Shown: positions 30,383-40,437 of the stretch, in pieces
How positions within the stretch are numbered: the first letter of the stretch is position 1
Layout of the letters: each line of letters opens with the position of its first letter
NCBI RefSeq assembly: GCF_030730945.1
Contig: NZ_JAVAMS010000003.1
Span: 313,856 to 377,855, forward strand
Origin: Aurantiacibacter poecillastricola
Lineage (GTDB): Bacteria > Pseudomonadota > Alphaproteobacteria > Sphingomonadales > Sphingomonadaceae
Direction: 5' to 3'
Length of the DNA stretch: 64,000 nucleotides
Translations under genes and position numbers: made by a program
Notes under the pieces: generated by a model
Databases searched by the model: none
What the model saw: the letters and a program-made list of their open reading frames with translations, nothing else
What the model was told of the DNA's origin: nothing

Positions 30383-31117
30383 ATGCACGGCTTTGCCAAT
30401 CCTGCCCGTTTTCTGAAGATCGCCCGGTGGCTCACCATGCCGCTGCTGGTGAGCGGGCTCGTCATATCCATGTGTGCTGTTCTGTGGGGCCTCACGCAGG
30501 TCCCGCCCGACCGCCTCATGGGAGAGACAGTGCGCATCCTGTTTGTGCACGTACCAGCAGCCTGGCTCAGCATGGGCGGCTGGAGCGCGATCGCTATAGC
30601 AAGCCTTGCCGAACTGGTGTGGCGCCATCCGCTTGCCGCTATTGCAGCACGGGCGGCGGCTGTACCGGGCGCCACGTTCACTGCCATCTGCCTCGCCACC
30701 GGTTCCATCTGGGGACGACCGACGTGGGGAACCTGGTGGGTATGGGACGGACGGCTTACGTCGATGCTGGTGCTGCTTTTCCTCTATTTCGGCTATATCG
30801 CGCTATCGAGTTCGCTGGCGCGAGAAGGGCAATCCAGCCGAATTGCAGCGATCTTTGGCCTTGTCGGTGCGATCAACATCCCAATCATCAACCGTTCAGT
30901 CGTGTGGTGGAATAGCCTGCATCAGCCACCCAGCATCACCATGGGCCAAAGTGCCATTGATCCGGTTTTCCTGTGGCCGTTACTGATCGCGACCCTTGGC
31001 TTCTCGTTGCTGTTCGGCGGCGTGGTGCTGGCTCGGATGCGGGCGATCCTCGCCGATATCCAGGCTGAGGCGCGATTGCGCCGCAAGGCATTGCAGGCCG
31101 AGGAATCGCTCGCGTGA
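30383..31117 (+). CDS. ccmC: Heme exporter/transfer protein CcmC
   Basis: A 244-residue protein with six predicted membrane helices and the tryptophan-rich heme motif WGTWWVWDGRLTSML. Histidines in VHVPAAWLSM and NSLHQPPSI flank it as heme ligands. It presents heme to CcmE at the periplasmic face. First gene of a ccmCDEFGHI run in which most neighbours overlap by four bases. Confidence 0.96.
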   Translation: MHGFANPARFLKIARWLTMPLLVSGLVISMCAVLWGLTQVPPDRLMGETVRILFVHVPAAWLSMGGWSAIAIASLAELVWRHPLAAIAARAAAVPGATFTAICLATGSIWGRPTWGTWWVWDGRLTSMLVLLFLYFGYIALSSSLAREGQSSRIAAIFGLVGAINIPIINRSVVWWNSLHQPPSITMGQSAIDPVFLWPLLIATLGFSLLFGGVVLARMRAILADIQAEARLRRKALQAEESLA

Positions 31118-31254
31118 GGGAAGCGCTGGACCAGTGGCTGTTCGTCTATGCCGCGCTCGGCATAACGCTAGCCGGCACGCTGGCGTTGGTCCTGTCGAGT
31201 TGGCATGCCATGCGCCGGGCAGAGAAGCGACGCGAGGAGACGCGGAAGAGATGA
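31114..31254 (+). CDS. ccmD: Heme exporter protein CcmD
   Basis: A 46-residue protein. It begins with GTG at 31114, overlapping the ccmC stop (GTGA), and ends with TGA overlapping the ccmE start (ATGA). One membrane helix (FVYAALGITLAGTLALVLSSW) is followed by a strongly basic tail (MRRAEKRREETRKR), the form of CcmD, which helps release holo-CcmE from CcmC. Position between ccmC and ccmE confirms it. Confidence 0.9.
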   Translation: MREALDQWLFVYAALGITLAGTLALVLSSWHAMRRAEKRREETRKR

Positions 31255-31712
31255 GTTCAGGCCTGAAACCCAAGCACCAGAGGCTAGTCCTCGTGGTCGT
31301 GGCGCTTGTAGCGCTGGTGGGCGCAGGGTTGCTCGCCGCCTACGCGCTGCGCAACCAGGCGAGCTATTTCTACGTTCCTGCCGACATTGCCGCCGCGCCG
31401 CCTCAAGTGGGACAGCCGATCCGGCTTGGTGGCATGGTGGAGAACGGCTCGATCGCCACTGCGGCCGACGGAGTGACGGTGCAGTTCGTGGTGCAGGACG
31501 GGGCTGCCCGTGTGCCCGTCAGCTATACCGGCATCGTGCCTGCACTGTTCGTGGAAGGCTCCGGCGTGGTGGCCGAGGGTAGCATGAATGCGGACGGTAC
31601 CTTCATCGCCGACAACCTCCTCGCCAAGCATGACGAAAACTACATGCCGCGCGAACTGGAAGGGATGAGCACCGCGGAACTGCGCGAGGAACTGCAAGAG
31701 ACAGTGGAATGA
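31251..31712 (+). CDS. ccmE: Heme chaperone CcmE
   Basis: A 153-residue protein with one N-terminal membrane helix (LVLVVVALVALVGAGLLAAYAL) and a periplasmic OB-fold domain. The covalent heme-binding histidine is in LLAKHDENYMP. The ATG at 31251 overlaps ccmD and was chosen for that coupling and for the family N terminus. Confidence 0.96.
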   Translation: MSSGLKPKHQRLVLVVVALVALVGAGLLAAYALRNQASYFYVPADIAAAPPQVGQPIRLGGMVENGSIATAADGVTVQFVVQDGAARVPVSYTGIVPALFVEGSGVVAEGSMNADGTFIADNLLAKHDENYMPRELEGMSTAELREELQETVE

Positions 31713-33667
31713 TCGCTGAAATCGGTCTTGCCGCCCTCTGGCTCGCTGCTGCGCTGTCCGTCCTGCAACTCGTTGGCGGTTATCTAGGCGCGCGTAACGA
31801 GGACAGCGAACTGGCAGTGCTGGTTCGCCCGGCCGCGGTACTGCAGGCAGTGCTGTGCGCCGTTTCGTTCCTGGCGCTGGTATACGTTTTTGCCATTACG
31901 GACCTGTCGGTGCGGCTTGTGGCGGAAAATTCTCATTCAATGAAGCCGCTCGCGTTCAAGCTATCGGGTGCCTGGGCGAACCACGAGGGTTCCATGCTGC
32001 TGTGGATCGCGGTAATGGCAGTTGCGGGTGGATTGATCGCACTCATCGAACGACGCCTGCCCGAGCGAACAATGATGGCGACGCTCGGCACGCAGGGTTT
32101 CGTCGGTATCGGTTTCTACCTGTTCATCCTGCTCTCCTCCAACCCGTTCGAGAGGCTTTCTCCCGTGCCCGCGGATGGCAATGGCCTCAATCCGCTGCTG
32201 CAGGACATGGGCGTCTCCTTCCATCCGCCCACGCTTTACATCGGCTATGTCGGGCTGTCGGTGGCCTTCAGCTTCGCGATGGGCGCGCTTCTGACGCGCA
32301 ATGTGACGCCGGATTTCGCGCGCGTGATGCGGCCTTGGGTTCTGGCCTCGTGGATCTTCCTCACCATCGGCATCACGGCGGGCTCCTACTGGGCCTATTA
32401 CGAGCTTGGTTGGGGCGGCTGGTGGTTCTGGGATCCGGTGGAGAACGCATCTTTAATGCCCTGGCTGGCGGCGACGGCGCTGCTGCATTCGGCAAGTGTG
32501 CTGGCGGCGCGTGATGCGTTGCGAACCTGGACGATCATGCTTGGTGTCGTAGCCTTCTCCATGAGCATGGTGGGCACGTTCCTTGTGCGCTCGGGCGTCC
32601 TCACTTCGGTACACGCCTTCGCGGTTGATCCCGAACGCGGCAGCTTCATACTCGCGCTGCTCGCGCTTTATATCGGTGGCGCGTTGGTGCTGTTCGCCCT
32701 GCGCGCCAACACCATAGCCGAGGGTGAGCGCTTCTCTTTGCTCAGCCGGGAGGGGGCGCTGGTCGTTAACAATGTCGGTCTCTCTGCGATTCTCGGCATC
32801 GTGCTGCTGGGCACGCTCTACCCGCTGCTGACCGAGGCATTCGACGTGCGCGTGTCGGTCGGCCCGCCTTACTTCAACCCGGTGAGCGCGATCTTCTTCC
32901 TTCCCATGCTGGTAATCCTCGCCGTCGGGCCGCTGCTGCGCTGGCGGGAGGACTCCTTTGCGCGAATTCGGATGCCCGTCCTCGTCATAGGCGCAGCCGC
33001 CGTCGCGGCGCTGGTCGCAGTCCTGCTTCTTACCGACATCGGCTTCCTGCCGCTTTTGGGGCTGGCTCTGGCGGCAGGCGTTGCCATCGCCAGCTTCATG
33101 CCGCTGCGCTCGCGCAATATCCGCCGCGTGCCGCTGGCGGTGTGGGGCATGTGTATTGCGCATTTCGGCGTTGCGGTGGCGCTGTTCGGCATGGCTGCGG
33201 ATAGTGCTTTCCAGCAGGAACGCCTGGTCGCGGCGACCCCCGGTGACAGCGTGGAAGTGGGCCCGTGGGAAGCGACGCTGGCGGGCATAAGCCCGGTCGC
33301 GGGCCCGAACTGGACGGCCATGCAGGGCGACATTTTCGTATCCTACCAAGGGGGCGAACCGACCGAGACCTTCCCGCAGGCTCGCAGTTTCTGGGCTCCG
33401 CAAGGTGAAACCAGCGAGGTTGCCCTCGTCACGCGCTGGAACGGCCAGCTCTACGTCGCGCTGGGCAACCAGTCCGAAGACGGGCGCTGGCAGCTGCGCT
33501 TGTGGTGGAAGCCCTTCGTTACCTGGATCTGGTATGGCGGCCTGCTCATCGCGCTAGGCGGCGCGATGGCTCTGGTCGGGCGTGTGGTGGGCGATGTCCG
33601 CCGTCGCAGCACAGCGCGACGCGAGGAGGAGCGGCGCGCCGAAGAAGCTGAGCTGGCAACCGCATGA
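31709..33667 (+). CDS. ccmF: Cytochrome c heme lyase subunit CcmF
   Basis: A 652-residue multi-helix membrane protein with the WWD motif GWGGWWFWDPVENASLMPW and a HEGSMLLWIA segment. It takes heme from CcmE and attaches it to apocytochrome c together with CcmH/CcmI. It overlaps both neighbours by four bases. Confidence 0.97.
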   Translation: MIAEIGLAALWLAAALSVLQLVGGYLGARNEDSELAVLVRPAAVLQAVLCAVSFLALVYVFAITDLSVRLVAENSHSMKPLAFKLSGAWANHEGSMLLWIAVMAVAGGLIALIERRLPERTMMATLGTQGFVGIGFYLFILLSSNPFERLSPVPADGNGLNPLLQDMGVSFHPPTLYIGYVGLSVAFSFAMGALLTRNVTPDFARVMRPWVLASWIFLTIGITAGSYWAYYELGWGGWWFWDPVENASLMPWLAATALLHSASVLAARDALRTWTIMLGVVAFSMSMVGTFLVRSGVLTSVHAFAVDPERGSFILALLALYIGGALVLFALRANTIAEGERFSLLSREGALVVNNVGLSAILGIVLLGTLYPLLTEAFDVRVSVGPPYFNPVSAIFFLPMLVILAVGPLLRWREDSFARIRMPVLVIGAAAVAALVAVLLLTDIGFLPLLGLALAAGVAIASFMPLRSRNIRRVPLAVWGMCIAHFGVAVALFGMAADSAFQQERLVAATPGDSVEVGPWEATLAGISPVAGPNWTAMQGDIFVSYQGGEPTETFPQARSFWAPQGETSEVALVTRWNGQLYVALGNQSEDGRWQLRLWWKPFVTWIWYGGLLIALGGAMALVGRVVGDVRRRSTARREEERRAEEAELATA

Positions 33668-34200
33668 AGCGCCTTCGCATCACCTTGTGGGTCATCGTCC
33701 TGCTGGCGGCGGGGCTGTTCGGTCTGTTCGCCTACCAGCTCTCGCAACCCAAGGACGATTTCGTCCGCTCGGCCATGGTTGGCCAGCCCATGCCGGAGTT
33801 CGATTTGGAGCCCATCGTGGAGAGTCGTCCGGGTCTCTCCCGCGCCGACCTTGCGGATGGTCAGCCCAAGTTGCTCAACGTCTTTGCCAGCTGGTGCATC
33901 CCCTGCGCTGCCGAGGCTCCGCAGCTCGAAGCGCTGGAACGCAGCGGTGCGACCATCGTCGCTGTCGCCATTCGCGACCGGCCCGAAGATGTCGAACGCT
34001 TCCTCGCTGCCTATGGCAATCCCTTTGCCCGCATTGGACGAGACGACATTTCGGAGGTGCAGCTGGCCATCGGCTCGTCCGGCGTGCCCGAGACCTTCGT
34101 GATCGACGGCGATGGCGTGATAACCTACCAGCACATCGGCGATATCCGGGATAGCGACGTGCCGATGCTTCTTGACGAGCTTCGCAAGGCGGGCGGATGA
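33664..34200 (+). CDS. ccmG: Thiol:disulfide interchange protein CcmG/DsbE
   Basis: A 178-residue membrane-anchored thioredoxin-fold protein. There is an N-terminal helix (ITLWVIVLLAAGLFGLFAYQL) and the active site SWCIPC, with the cis-proline region SSGVPETFVID. It keeps apocytochrome cysteines reduced before heme attachment. Confidence 0.95.
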   Translation: MKRLRITLWVIVLLAAGLFGLFAYQLSQPKDDFVRSAMVGQPMPEFDLEPIVESRPGLSRADLADGQPKLLNVFASWCIPCAAEAPQLEALERSGATIVAVAIRDRPEDVERFLAAYGNPFARIGRDDISEVQLAIGSSGVPETFVIDGDGVITYQHIGDIRDSDVPMLLDELRKAGG

Positions 34201-34628
34201 TGCGCCTGGTTCTCGCCCTTCTGGCGGTGTTCGCGCTGGCCGCGCCTGCCTCTGCGCAGGACCGGCTGCCGCCTGCGCCTTATGCCTACACCCAGCTCGA
34301 CGATCCCGCGCTTGAGGCCGAGGCCCGCGAGCTCATGCATACGCTGCGCTGTCTCAAATGTCAGAGCCAGTCGATTGCCGATAGTGACGCACCGATGGCG
34401 GGTGACATGCGTCATCAGGTTCGCAGCCGGATTGCCTCCGGGGAAAGCCCTGAAGAGGTTAGGAACTGGCTGATCTCGCGCTACGGGGATTATGTCAGCT
34501 ATGAACCGCGGGTCAGCGCGACGACCTGGCCGCTCTTCGCCATTCCCGTCCTGCTTCTGTTGCTTGCAGGCGGCGTACTGCTGCGGCGGATCGGCAAGCG
34601 CCGCAGCACGCAAGGCGAGTCCGCATGA
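34197..34628 (+). CDS. ccmH: Cytochrome c-type biogenesis protein CcmH
   Basis: A 143-residue protein with a signal peptide (…AAPASAQ), the redox motif LRCLKCQSQSIADSDAPMA, and a C-terminal membrane helix. It is the short CcmH/CycL form; the TPR part is a separate gene just downstream. Confidence 0.95.
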   Translation: MMRLVLALLAVFALAAPASAQDRLPPAPYAYTQLDDPALEAEARELMHTLRCLKCQSQSIADSDAPMAGDMRHQVRSRIASGESPEEVRNWLISRYGDYVSYEPRVSATTWPLFAIPVLLLLLAGGVLLRRIGKRRSTQGESA

Positions 34629-35341
34629 CCTGGATTGCCGTGATCCTGCTGGCGCTCGTCGCCTTCGCCGTGGCTATTTTGCTCTTTCGCTTGAGAAGGG
34701 GCCTATGGACCGGTCTTGCCGCGGTGCTGGTATTCGGTCTTGCCGGTTATGCGCTGCAGGCTAGCCCGAACCTCCCCTCCGCACCAAAATCGGCCGGCGA
34801 GGACGACTCGGAGCAACTGTTCGACATTGCCGAGGTACGCCGCGAATTCGTTGCACAGGGCGCCCGTTCGGGCAGCGATTTCATGGTCGTGTCCGATGCG
34901 ATGGCAAGGCGTGGCCGCTACGCCGACGCAGCGCGGATGCTGGAAGGCGTGACTCGCGCCGATCCAGAGGATTTCGAGGCGTGGCTGGCGCAAGGCATTG
35001 CGCTTACTCAGCATGCCGAGGGTCAGCTGACACAGGCCGCGCTCTACGCATTCCAGCGTGCTGCACAGCTGCGTCCTGACAATCTCGCCCCGGGCTACTT
35101 CCTTGGCGCGTCCTTCGTGCAGCAAGGCCGCCTGCTTGAAGCGCAGCAAATGTGGAGCGAAACTCTCGCCAACGCCCCCGACGATGCAGAAGGCCGCGAT
35201 CGCCTCGCTTTCAGTCTTGAGCGGCTGAACGGCATGTTGCAGATGATGCAGGCTGGCCGGCAGCCGACGATGTCGCCGCAGCCGCAACCCCCGCAAACCC
35301 CTGTCCCGCAAGCGAATGTACCGTCGGAAAACGGCGAGTGA
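34625..35341 (+). CDS. ccmI: TPR-containing cytochrome c biogenesis protein CcmI
   Basis: A 238-residue protein with two N-terminal membrane helices, then TPR-type helices (YADAARMLEGVTRADPEDFEAWLAQG, AALYAFQRAAQLRPDNLAPGYFLG) and a Q/P-rich tail. It acts as the apocytochrome c chaperone of the heme ligation complex. It overlaps ccmH by four bases and ends the run; ccmA and ccmB are not in this window. Confidence 0.9.
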   Translation: MTWIAVILLALVAFAVAILLFRLRRGLWTGLAAVLVFGLAGYALQASPNLPSAPKSAGEDDSEQLFDIAEVRREFVAQGARSGSDFMVVSDAMARRGRYADAARMLEGVTRADPEDFEAWLAQGIALTQHAEGQLTQAALYAFQRAAQLRPDNLAPGYFLGASFVQQGRLLEAQQMWSETLANAPDDAEGRDRLAFSLERLNGMLQMMQAGRQPTMSPQPQPPQTPVPQANVPSENGE

Positions 35342-35432
35342 TGCTGCGCTGCGGCATATTGCTTGCGGGACGCGCTGCTGCTAACGCGCCCGCTTCGCCG
35401 TTCGCAACGGGCCAGATGGGCTGAAAATCCAT

Positions 35433-37325
35433 ATGAGCGCAGCCGGACAAGACCGGGACTCCGCAAAGCTGAAACTAGCCGCCGGTGCCATTGGCATTGT
35501 TTTCGGCGACATCGGCACGTCCCCGCTATACGCATTTCGCGAAACCTTTCGGGGCGCTCACCGCCTCCCGATTGACGATTTGCATATCCTCGGCGTCGTC
35601 AGCCTCATCTTTTGGTCGATGACGCTGGTCGTGGCGATCCAGTACGTCACCATACTCATGCGAGCCGACAACAACGGGCAGGGCGGCAGTCTCGCGCTCG
35701 TGGCCCTGCTACAGCGCAATATCGGCAAGAGCCGACATGGCTGGCTGGTCGTGATGCTCGGCGTCGCGGCAACTGCGCTGTTCTACGGCGATTCGATGAT
35801 TACGCCGGCCATCTCGGTGCTCTCCTCGGTAGAGGGCCTGACGGTGGTGGACAGCCGCCTCGATCGCTTCGTGATCCCTATCGCGCTGGTCCTACTGGTC
35901 GGACTGTTCATCCTGCAAAAGCGTGGGACGGAGAAGGTGGGTGCCCTGTTCGCGCCGGTCATGATACTCTACTTCACGACCATCGCCGGTCTCGGCATCG
36001 TGCAGATTTTCGGCACTCCGGAAATCCTGTGGGCACTGAACCCCTGGTATGCCGTGAACTTCTTCATCACCGACCAGTGGTACGCCTTTCTCGCATTGGG
36101 CTCCGTCGTGCTGGCCGTGACGGGTGCGGAGGCGCTCTATTCCGATATGGGCCATTTCGGCCGCGGCCCGATGAAGCTCTCGTGGTTCGGTTTCGTCATG
36201 CCTTGCCTGCTGCTCAACTACTTCGGCCAGGGCGCAATGATCATCGGCATGGGTGACGCAGCGGCGGAGGAAGCAATCCTCAACCCGTTCTTCTTCCTCG
36301 CACCGGAGGCGTACCGCCTGCCACTGGTGATTCTGGCGACCTGTGCCACGTTCATTGCCAGCCAGGCGGTGATCTCGGGCGCGTTCTCGATCACGCACCA
36401 GGCGATCCAACTGGGTTTCGTGCCGCGCCTCTCCATCCGCCACACCAGCGACGAGCATTCGGGCCAGATCTACATTCCGGTGGTCAACTGGGCTTTGATG
36501 GTAGCAGTGATCCTGCTGGTGCTGACGTTCCAGAACTCCTCCAACCTCGCAAGTGCCTATGGCATCGCGGTGACCGGCGCGGTCACCATCGACACGTTGC
36601 TTATGGGCGTTCTGTTCGTCGGCGTGTGGAGATGGAAGATCTGGCTGGCGATACCCGTCGTCCTGTTGTTCCTGATCGTGGATGGCGCCTATTTCGCCGC
36701 CAACCTCACGAAGGTGCCCGACGGTGGCTGGTTCCCACTGCTAGTGGGTGCGATTGCCTTCACCCTGCTCACAACCTGGGCCAAGGGTCGCCAGCTGATG
36801 CGCCAGCGCATGACCGAGGCCGGGCTTCCGCTCGACATCTTCGCAAAGTCGGCGCGGGGCAGCACTGCGCGTGTACCGGGTACGGCGATTTTCATGAATT
36901 CGGGCAGCAAGGGCACGCCCTCTGCGCTCCTGCATAATATCAAGCACAACAAGGTGCTGCACGAACGGGTCGTGGTTCTTACCGTGCAGATCGCAGACGT
37001 ACCGTATGTAGCCGAACAGGACCGCTGCAGTATCGAGGAACTGGGCGACGGCTTCTTCCGCGTGATCCTTTATTACGGCTTCATGCAGGAAACCGATGTG
37101 CCAGAGGCGCTGCGAAGGCGGGAGATGTGCGGCGGCCCGTTCGACATGATGCAGACCAGCTTCTTCCTCAGTCGACAAACGCTTCTGAGCGCGGACAATC
37201 CGGGCATGATGGTCTGGCGCGAAAAGCTGTTCGCATGGATGATGCGAAATGCCGCGACGCCGATGGAGTTCTTCCGCCTGCCTACGAACCGGGTCGTGGA
37301 ACTGGGCAGCCAGGTGGAAATCTGA
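35433..37325 (+). CDS. kup: Low-affinity potassium uptake protein Kup
   Basis: A 630-residue KUP/HAK potassium transporter. [16 protein letters not shown] at the N terminus, [16 protein letters not shown] and [21 protein letters not shown] are diagnostic. About 12 membrane helices are followed by a ~130-residue cytoplasmic C-terminal domain. An [19 protein letters not shown] segment is present. It is likely proton-coupled. Confidence 0.96.
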   Translation: MSAAGQDRDSAKLKLAAGAIGIVFGDIGTSPLYAFRETFRGAHRLPIDDLHILGVVSLIFWSMTLVVAIQYVTILMRADNNGQGGSLALVALLQRNIGKSRHGWLVVMLGVAATALFYGDSMITPAISVLSSVEGLTVVDSRLDRFVIPIALVLLVGLFILQKRGTEKVGALFAPVMILYFTTIAGLGIVQIFGTPEILWALNPWYAVNFFITDQWYAFLALGSVVLAVTGAEALYSDMGHFGRGPMKLSWFGFVMPCLLLNYFGQGAMIIGMGDAAAEEAILNPFFFLAPEAYRLPLVILATCATFIASQAVISGAFSITHQAIQLGFVPRLSIRHTSDEHSGQIYIPVVNWALMVAVILLVLTFQNSSNLASAYGIAVTGAVTIDTLLMGVLFVGVWRWKIWLAIPVVLLFLIVDGAYFAANLTKVPDGGWFPLLVGAIAFTLLTTWAKGRQLMRQRMTEAGLPLDIFAKSARGSTARVPGTAIFMNSGSKGTPSALLHNIKHNKVLHERVVVLTVQIADVPYVAEQDRCSIEELGDGFFRVILYYGFMQETDVPEALRRREMCGGPFDMMQTSFFLSRQTLLSADNPGMMVWREKLFAWMMRNAATPMEFFRLPTNRVVELGSQVEI

Positions 37326-37369
37326 TACGCCTGCTGCCGTGGGACGCTGACACGATGAGGATGTTGGCA

Positions 37370-37657
37370 ATGCAGAAAGCTGAAACTACCCGGTCGACGG
37401 TTTGGCGACCGATACTGTGGAGCATGGCGCTCGCCGTGCTGCTTGTCCCCGCAATCGCGATGCAGTTCACTGGCGAGGTGGCCTGGGGGCCGGGCGACTT
37501 CCTCGTGATGGCGGGCCTGCTGCTGGGTCTGGGAGCCGCGATCGAACTCGCGGCGCGTCTTGGCATTTCCCACATGGCAAAATCCGCCGCCGCCGGTTTC
37601 GCGGTCGTGGTGTTCCTTACCGTATGGGCCGAGCTGGCGGTGGGTATCTTCGACTAG
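37370..37657 (+). CDS. Small membrane protein, function unknown
   Basis: A 95-residue protein with three predicted membrane helices (WSMALAVLLVPAIAMQF, FLVMAGLLLGLGAAIELAARL, AGFAVVVFLTVWAELAVGIF). In-frame ATGs at 37355, 37361 and 37370 compete; 37370 is preferred because AGGA lies eight bases upstream. It follows kup by 44 bases and converges on ispZ. Similar short three-helix proteins occur widely in alphaproteobacteria with no known role. Confidence 0.75.
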   Translation: MQKAETTRSTVWRPILWSMALAVLLVPAIAMQFTGEVAWGPGDFLVMAGLLLGLGAAIELAARLGISHMAKSAAAGFAVVVFLTVWAELAVGIFD

Positions 37658-37670
37658 CCGGGCAGGAGGT

Positions 37671-38342
37671 TCACTCCGTTCGCGGAGGGTCCTGCATCAC
37701 CTCGTCCTTCTCCTCCACCGCGAGGCCGTGCCGCATCAGCATCGGCACCTGGCTGAAAGTGAAGAGGAAGGTGAGCGGCAGAAACAGCCAAAGCTTCATG
37801 CCCAGCCATGTCTCGAAGCTGACGGTGTAGACCAGCACCGAATTGATCACGCCGAGCACGATGAAGAAGAGGCCCCAGTTGCGTGAGAGTTTCAGCCAGC
37901 CTTCGTCGGTTAGGCCTTCAAAAGCGGCTTCCAGCAGGATTTTCAGCAGCGACTTGCCCTTGGCATAGCCGACGAGGAGGACAACGGCGAACAGCGCATA
38001 GATAATCGTCGGCTTCCACTGGATGAAGCGTTCGTCCTGGAAATAGATCGTCAGAGCGCCGAAACCCACGATCATCGCCGTGGAGAGCCAGAGCATCGGA
38101 CTGACTTTCCCCAGTCTCCACTTGCTGACGGCAAGCGCGATGATGGCGGCCACGATAAAGGCGCCTGTGCCGCGGATCACTGCGAAAATCTCGCCAGCCG
38201 TGTCCTCCCCGGCATCTTCGGGCGAGTACACTTTGTACACCAGGAAGAACACTAACAGGGGGCCGTAGTCTACCGCTACATTCAGCCATCCGGACTTCGG
38301 TTTCTCGGTTGCGGCGGCCTGTTTGGGGGCTTCGGTGGTCAT
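37671..38342 (-). CDS. ispZ: Inner membrane-spanning protein YciB / septation protein A
   Basis: A 223-residue protein with about six membrane helices. It has the family features DYGPLLVFFLVY near the N terminus, WKPTIIYALFA, and LSRNWGLFFIVLGVINSVLVY. The family affects envelope integrity and septation by an unclear mechanism. It starts within the last base of ftsY (TGATG) and is the last gene of the coupled chain dapF-mtaB-ftsY-ispZ. Confidence 0.92.
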   Translation of the reverse strand: MTTEAPKQAAATEKPKSGWLNVAVDYGPLLVFFLVYKVYSPEDAGEDTAGEIFAVIRGTGAFIVAAIIALAVSKWRLGKVSPMLWLSTAMIVGFGALTIYFQDERFIQWKPTIIYALFAVVLLVGYAKGKSLLKILLEAAFEGLTDEGWLKLSRNWGLFFIVLGVINSVLVYTVSFETWLGMKLWLFLPLTFLFTFSQVPMLMRHGLAVEEKDEVMQDPPRTE

Positions 38343-39265
38343 CAGGCTACTCCGGCTATCACGCGGGCGACGAGGTCGGGATCGAAGGGGCGCAAATCGT
38401 CGAGCGTCTCGCCCACACCGATGGCGTGGATGGGTAGGCCATACTGCTCCGCCGCCGCCACCAGCACGCCGCCGCGCGCGGTGCCGTCCAGCTTCGTCAT
38501 GATGAGGCCGGTGACGCCCGCGACCTCCTTGAAGATCTCGATCTGCGAGAGGGCGTTCTGGCCGTTGGTAGCATCGAGCACCAGGATCACGTCATGCGGC
38601 GCCTCGGGGTTGAGGCGGCCCAGCACTTTCCGGATCTTGGCGAGCTCGTCCATCAGCTCGCGCTTGTTCTGGAGGCGGCCTGCAGTGTCGACGATCAGCG
38701 CGTCGGTGCCGATATCGGTCGCTTTCTTCACCGCGTCGAACACGATGCTGGCGGGGTCCCCGCCTTCGGGGCCGGTGACGATGGGCGCGCCGATGCGCTC
38801 GGCCCAGACCTTCAGCTGTCCAATGGCGGCGGCGCGGAAGGTGTCGCCCGCGGCCAGCATGACTTCGTAATCGTCTTCCTGAAGCCAGTGGCCGAGTTTC
38901 GCGATCGTGGTCGTCTTGCCGCTGCCATTCACGCCGATGACGAGGATCACCTGCGGGCGCGGGAAGGCGGTGACCTCCAGCGGCACCGCGACCGGGCGCA
39001 AGATCGCGGCGATTTCCGCGGCCACCGCCTCCTTCAGCTCGCGCTCTGTGATGGTGAGGCCGAAGCGTTTCTCGGCCAGTTTCTCGCGGATGCGCGCAGC
39101 GGCGCTGGGGCCGAGGTCGGAGACGATCAGCGCGTCCTCGACATCATCGAGCGTGGCATCATCGAGCTTCGCCGTGCCGACCACACCGGTCAGGTTCTCC
39201 GACAGGCGGTCGGAGGTCTTGCGGAAGCCGCCGAACAGTTTGTCGGACCAGCTGGGTTCGCTCAC
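38342..39265 (-). CDS. ftsY: Signal recognition particle receptor FtsY
   Basis: A 307-residue SRP-type GTPase. It has a short N-terminal part, the four-helix N domain, and a G domain with G1 GVNGSGKTTTIAKL, AAGDTFRAAA, DTAGRL and TKLDGTARGG. It docks ribosome-SRP complexes at the membrane. The start is a GTG at 39265 overlapping the mtaB stop (GTGA). The long acidic A domain of E. coli is absent, as is common in alphaproteobacteria. Confidence 0.96.
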   Translation of the reverse strand: MSEPSWSDKLFGGFRKTSDRLSENLTGVVGTAKLDDATLDDVEDALIVSDLGPSAAARIREKLAEKRFGLTITERELKEAVAAEIAAILRPVAVPLEVTAFPRPQVILVIGVNGSGKTTTIAKLGHWLQEDDYEVMLAAGDTFRAAAIGQLKVWAERIGAPIVTGPEGGDPASIVFDAVKKATDIGTDALIVDTAGRLQNKRELMDELAKIRKVLGRLNPEAPHDVILVLDATNGQNALSQIEIFKEVAGVTGLIMTKLDGTARGGVLVAAAEQYGLPIHAIGVGETLDDLRPFDPDLVARVIAGVA

Positions 39266-40437
39266 TTTAGCAGGCCTTCCTTTTGATGTGTCGGCGTGAT
39301 GGTGACGATCTGTCCCGCCGCGATCCCGTCGGGAACGTCCACCCGCGCGAAATTCTCGGCATAGCCGGTCCCGTCGCGCTCGGTAAGGACGCGCAAGGGT
39401 TCGCCCACAAGGCTGGCGAGCCAGGCATCGCGCGTTTTGGCGACGGCAGCGCGCAAATCGGCGGCACGCTCTTTGATGAGCGGCCTTGCCAGTTGCGGCA
39501 TGCGGGCAGCGGGGGTGTTGGGTCGCGGCGAGTAGGGGAAGATGTGGCCGTGCACCACGGGCAGCTCGGCGATGATCGAGCAATTGTCCGCGTGGTGCGC
39601 CTCGCTTTCTGTCGGGAAGCCTGCGATCAAATCCGCGCCGATGGCGATTTCGGGCCGTGCCTCCTTCAGCCGCTGGACAAGCGAGACCGCATCGGCCCGG
39701 CTGTGGCGGCGCTTCATGCGCTTCAGGATCAGGTCCGATCCGTGCTGGAGCGAGAGGTGGAGATGCGGCATCAGGCGCTTCTCGCTGGCGAAGAGATTAA
39801 ACAGCAGCGGGTCGATCTCCACCCCGTCGAGCGAGGACATGCGCAGGCGCGGCAGGTCGGGAAAGGCATTGAGGATGGCCGTCACCAGTTCGCCCAAAGC
39901 CGGGGAGCCGGGAAGGTCGTGCCCCCAGCTCGTCACGTCGACGCCGGTCAGCACGACCTCGGGCGCGCCCTGTTCGAGATGGCGCTCTACCTCGCGCAGC
40001 ACTTGCTGGATGGTCAGCGAGCGGCTGGACCCGCGCCCCTGCGGGATGACGCAGAAGGTGCAGGCATGGTCGCAGCCGTTCTGGACGGCGATGAAAGCGC
40101 GGGTGCGGGCGGGCGAGGCGATCTGCGCAGGTTCGGGCACGTTCCAGGCGCGCGCGTCCAGCTTGCTCGCATTGGGGACGAGGCCATCGACCTCGGGCAT
40201 GGCGGCAAGCTGCTCGCGCTCGATATCGGCGGCGCAGCCGGTCACCAGCAGGCGGGCACCGGGCCGGGCGCGGCGAGCGCGGCGGATGGCCTGCTTTGTC
40301 TGGCGCACGGCTTCCATCGTCACGGCGCAGCTGTTGACCACCACGACGTCATCCTCGCCCGCGATGAGCGTGGCGATGCGCTCGCTCTCGGAGATGTTGA
40401 GGCGGCAACCCAGTGATATGACTTCGGGAGCGCTCAA
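39262..40437 (-). CDS. mtaB: tRNA t6A37 methylthiotransferase MtaB
   Basis: A 391-residue radical SAM enzyme. The N-terminal MTTase domain has three iron-sulfur cysteines (SLGCRLN, VNSCAVT, VTGCAA), and the radical SAM cluster motif is CDHACTFC. PHLHLSLQHGSDLILKRMKRRH and a C-terminal TRAM-like domain follow. It forms ms2t6A in tRNA. The start is a TTG at 40437 overlapping the dapF stop (TTGA); the sequence upstream of it belongs to dapF in another frame. Confidence 0.94.
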   Translation of the reverse strand: MSAPEVISLGCRLNISESERIATLIAGEDDVVVVNSCAVTMEAVRQTKQAIRRARRARPGARLLVTGCAADIEREQLAAMPEVDGLVPNASKLDARAWNVPEPAQIASPARTRAFIAVQNGCDHACTFCVIPQGRGSSRSLTIQQVLREVERHLEQGAPEVVLTGVDVTSWGHDLPGSPALGELVTAILNAFPDLPRLRMSSLDGVEIDPLLFNLFASEKRLMPHLHLSLQHGSDLILKRMKRRHSRADAVSLVQRLKEARPEIAIGADLIAGFPTESEAHHADNCSIIAELPVVHGHIFPYSPRPNTPAARMPQLARPLIKERAADLRAAVAKTRDAWLASLVGEPLRVLTERDGTGYAENFARVDVPDGIAAGQIVTITPTHQKEGLLK

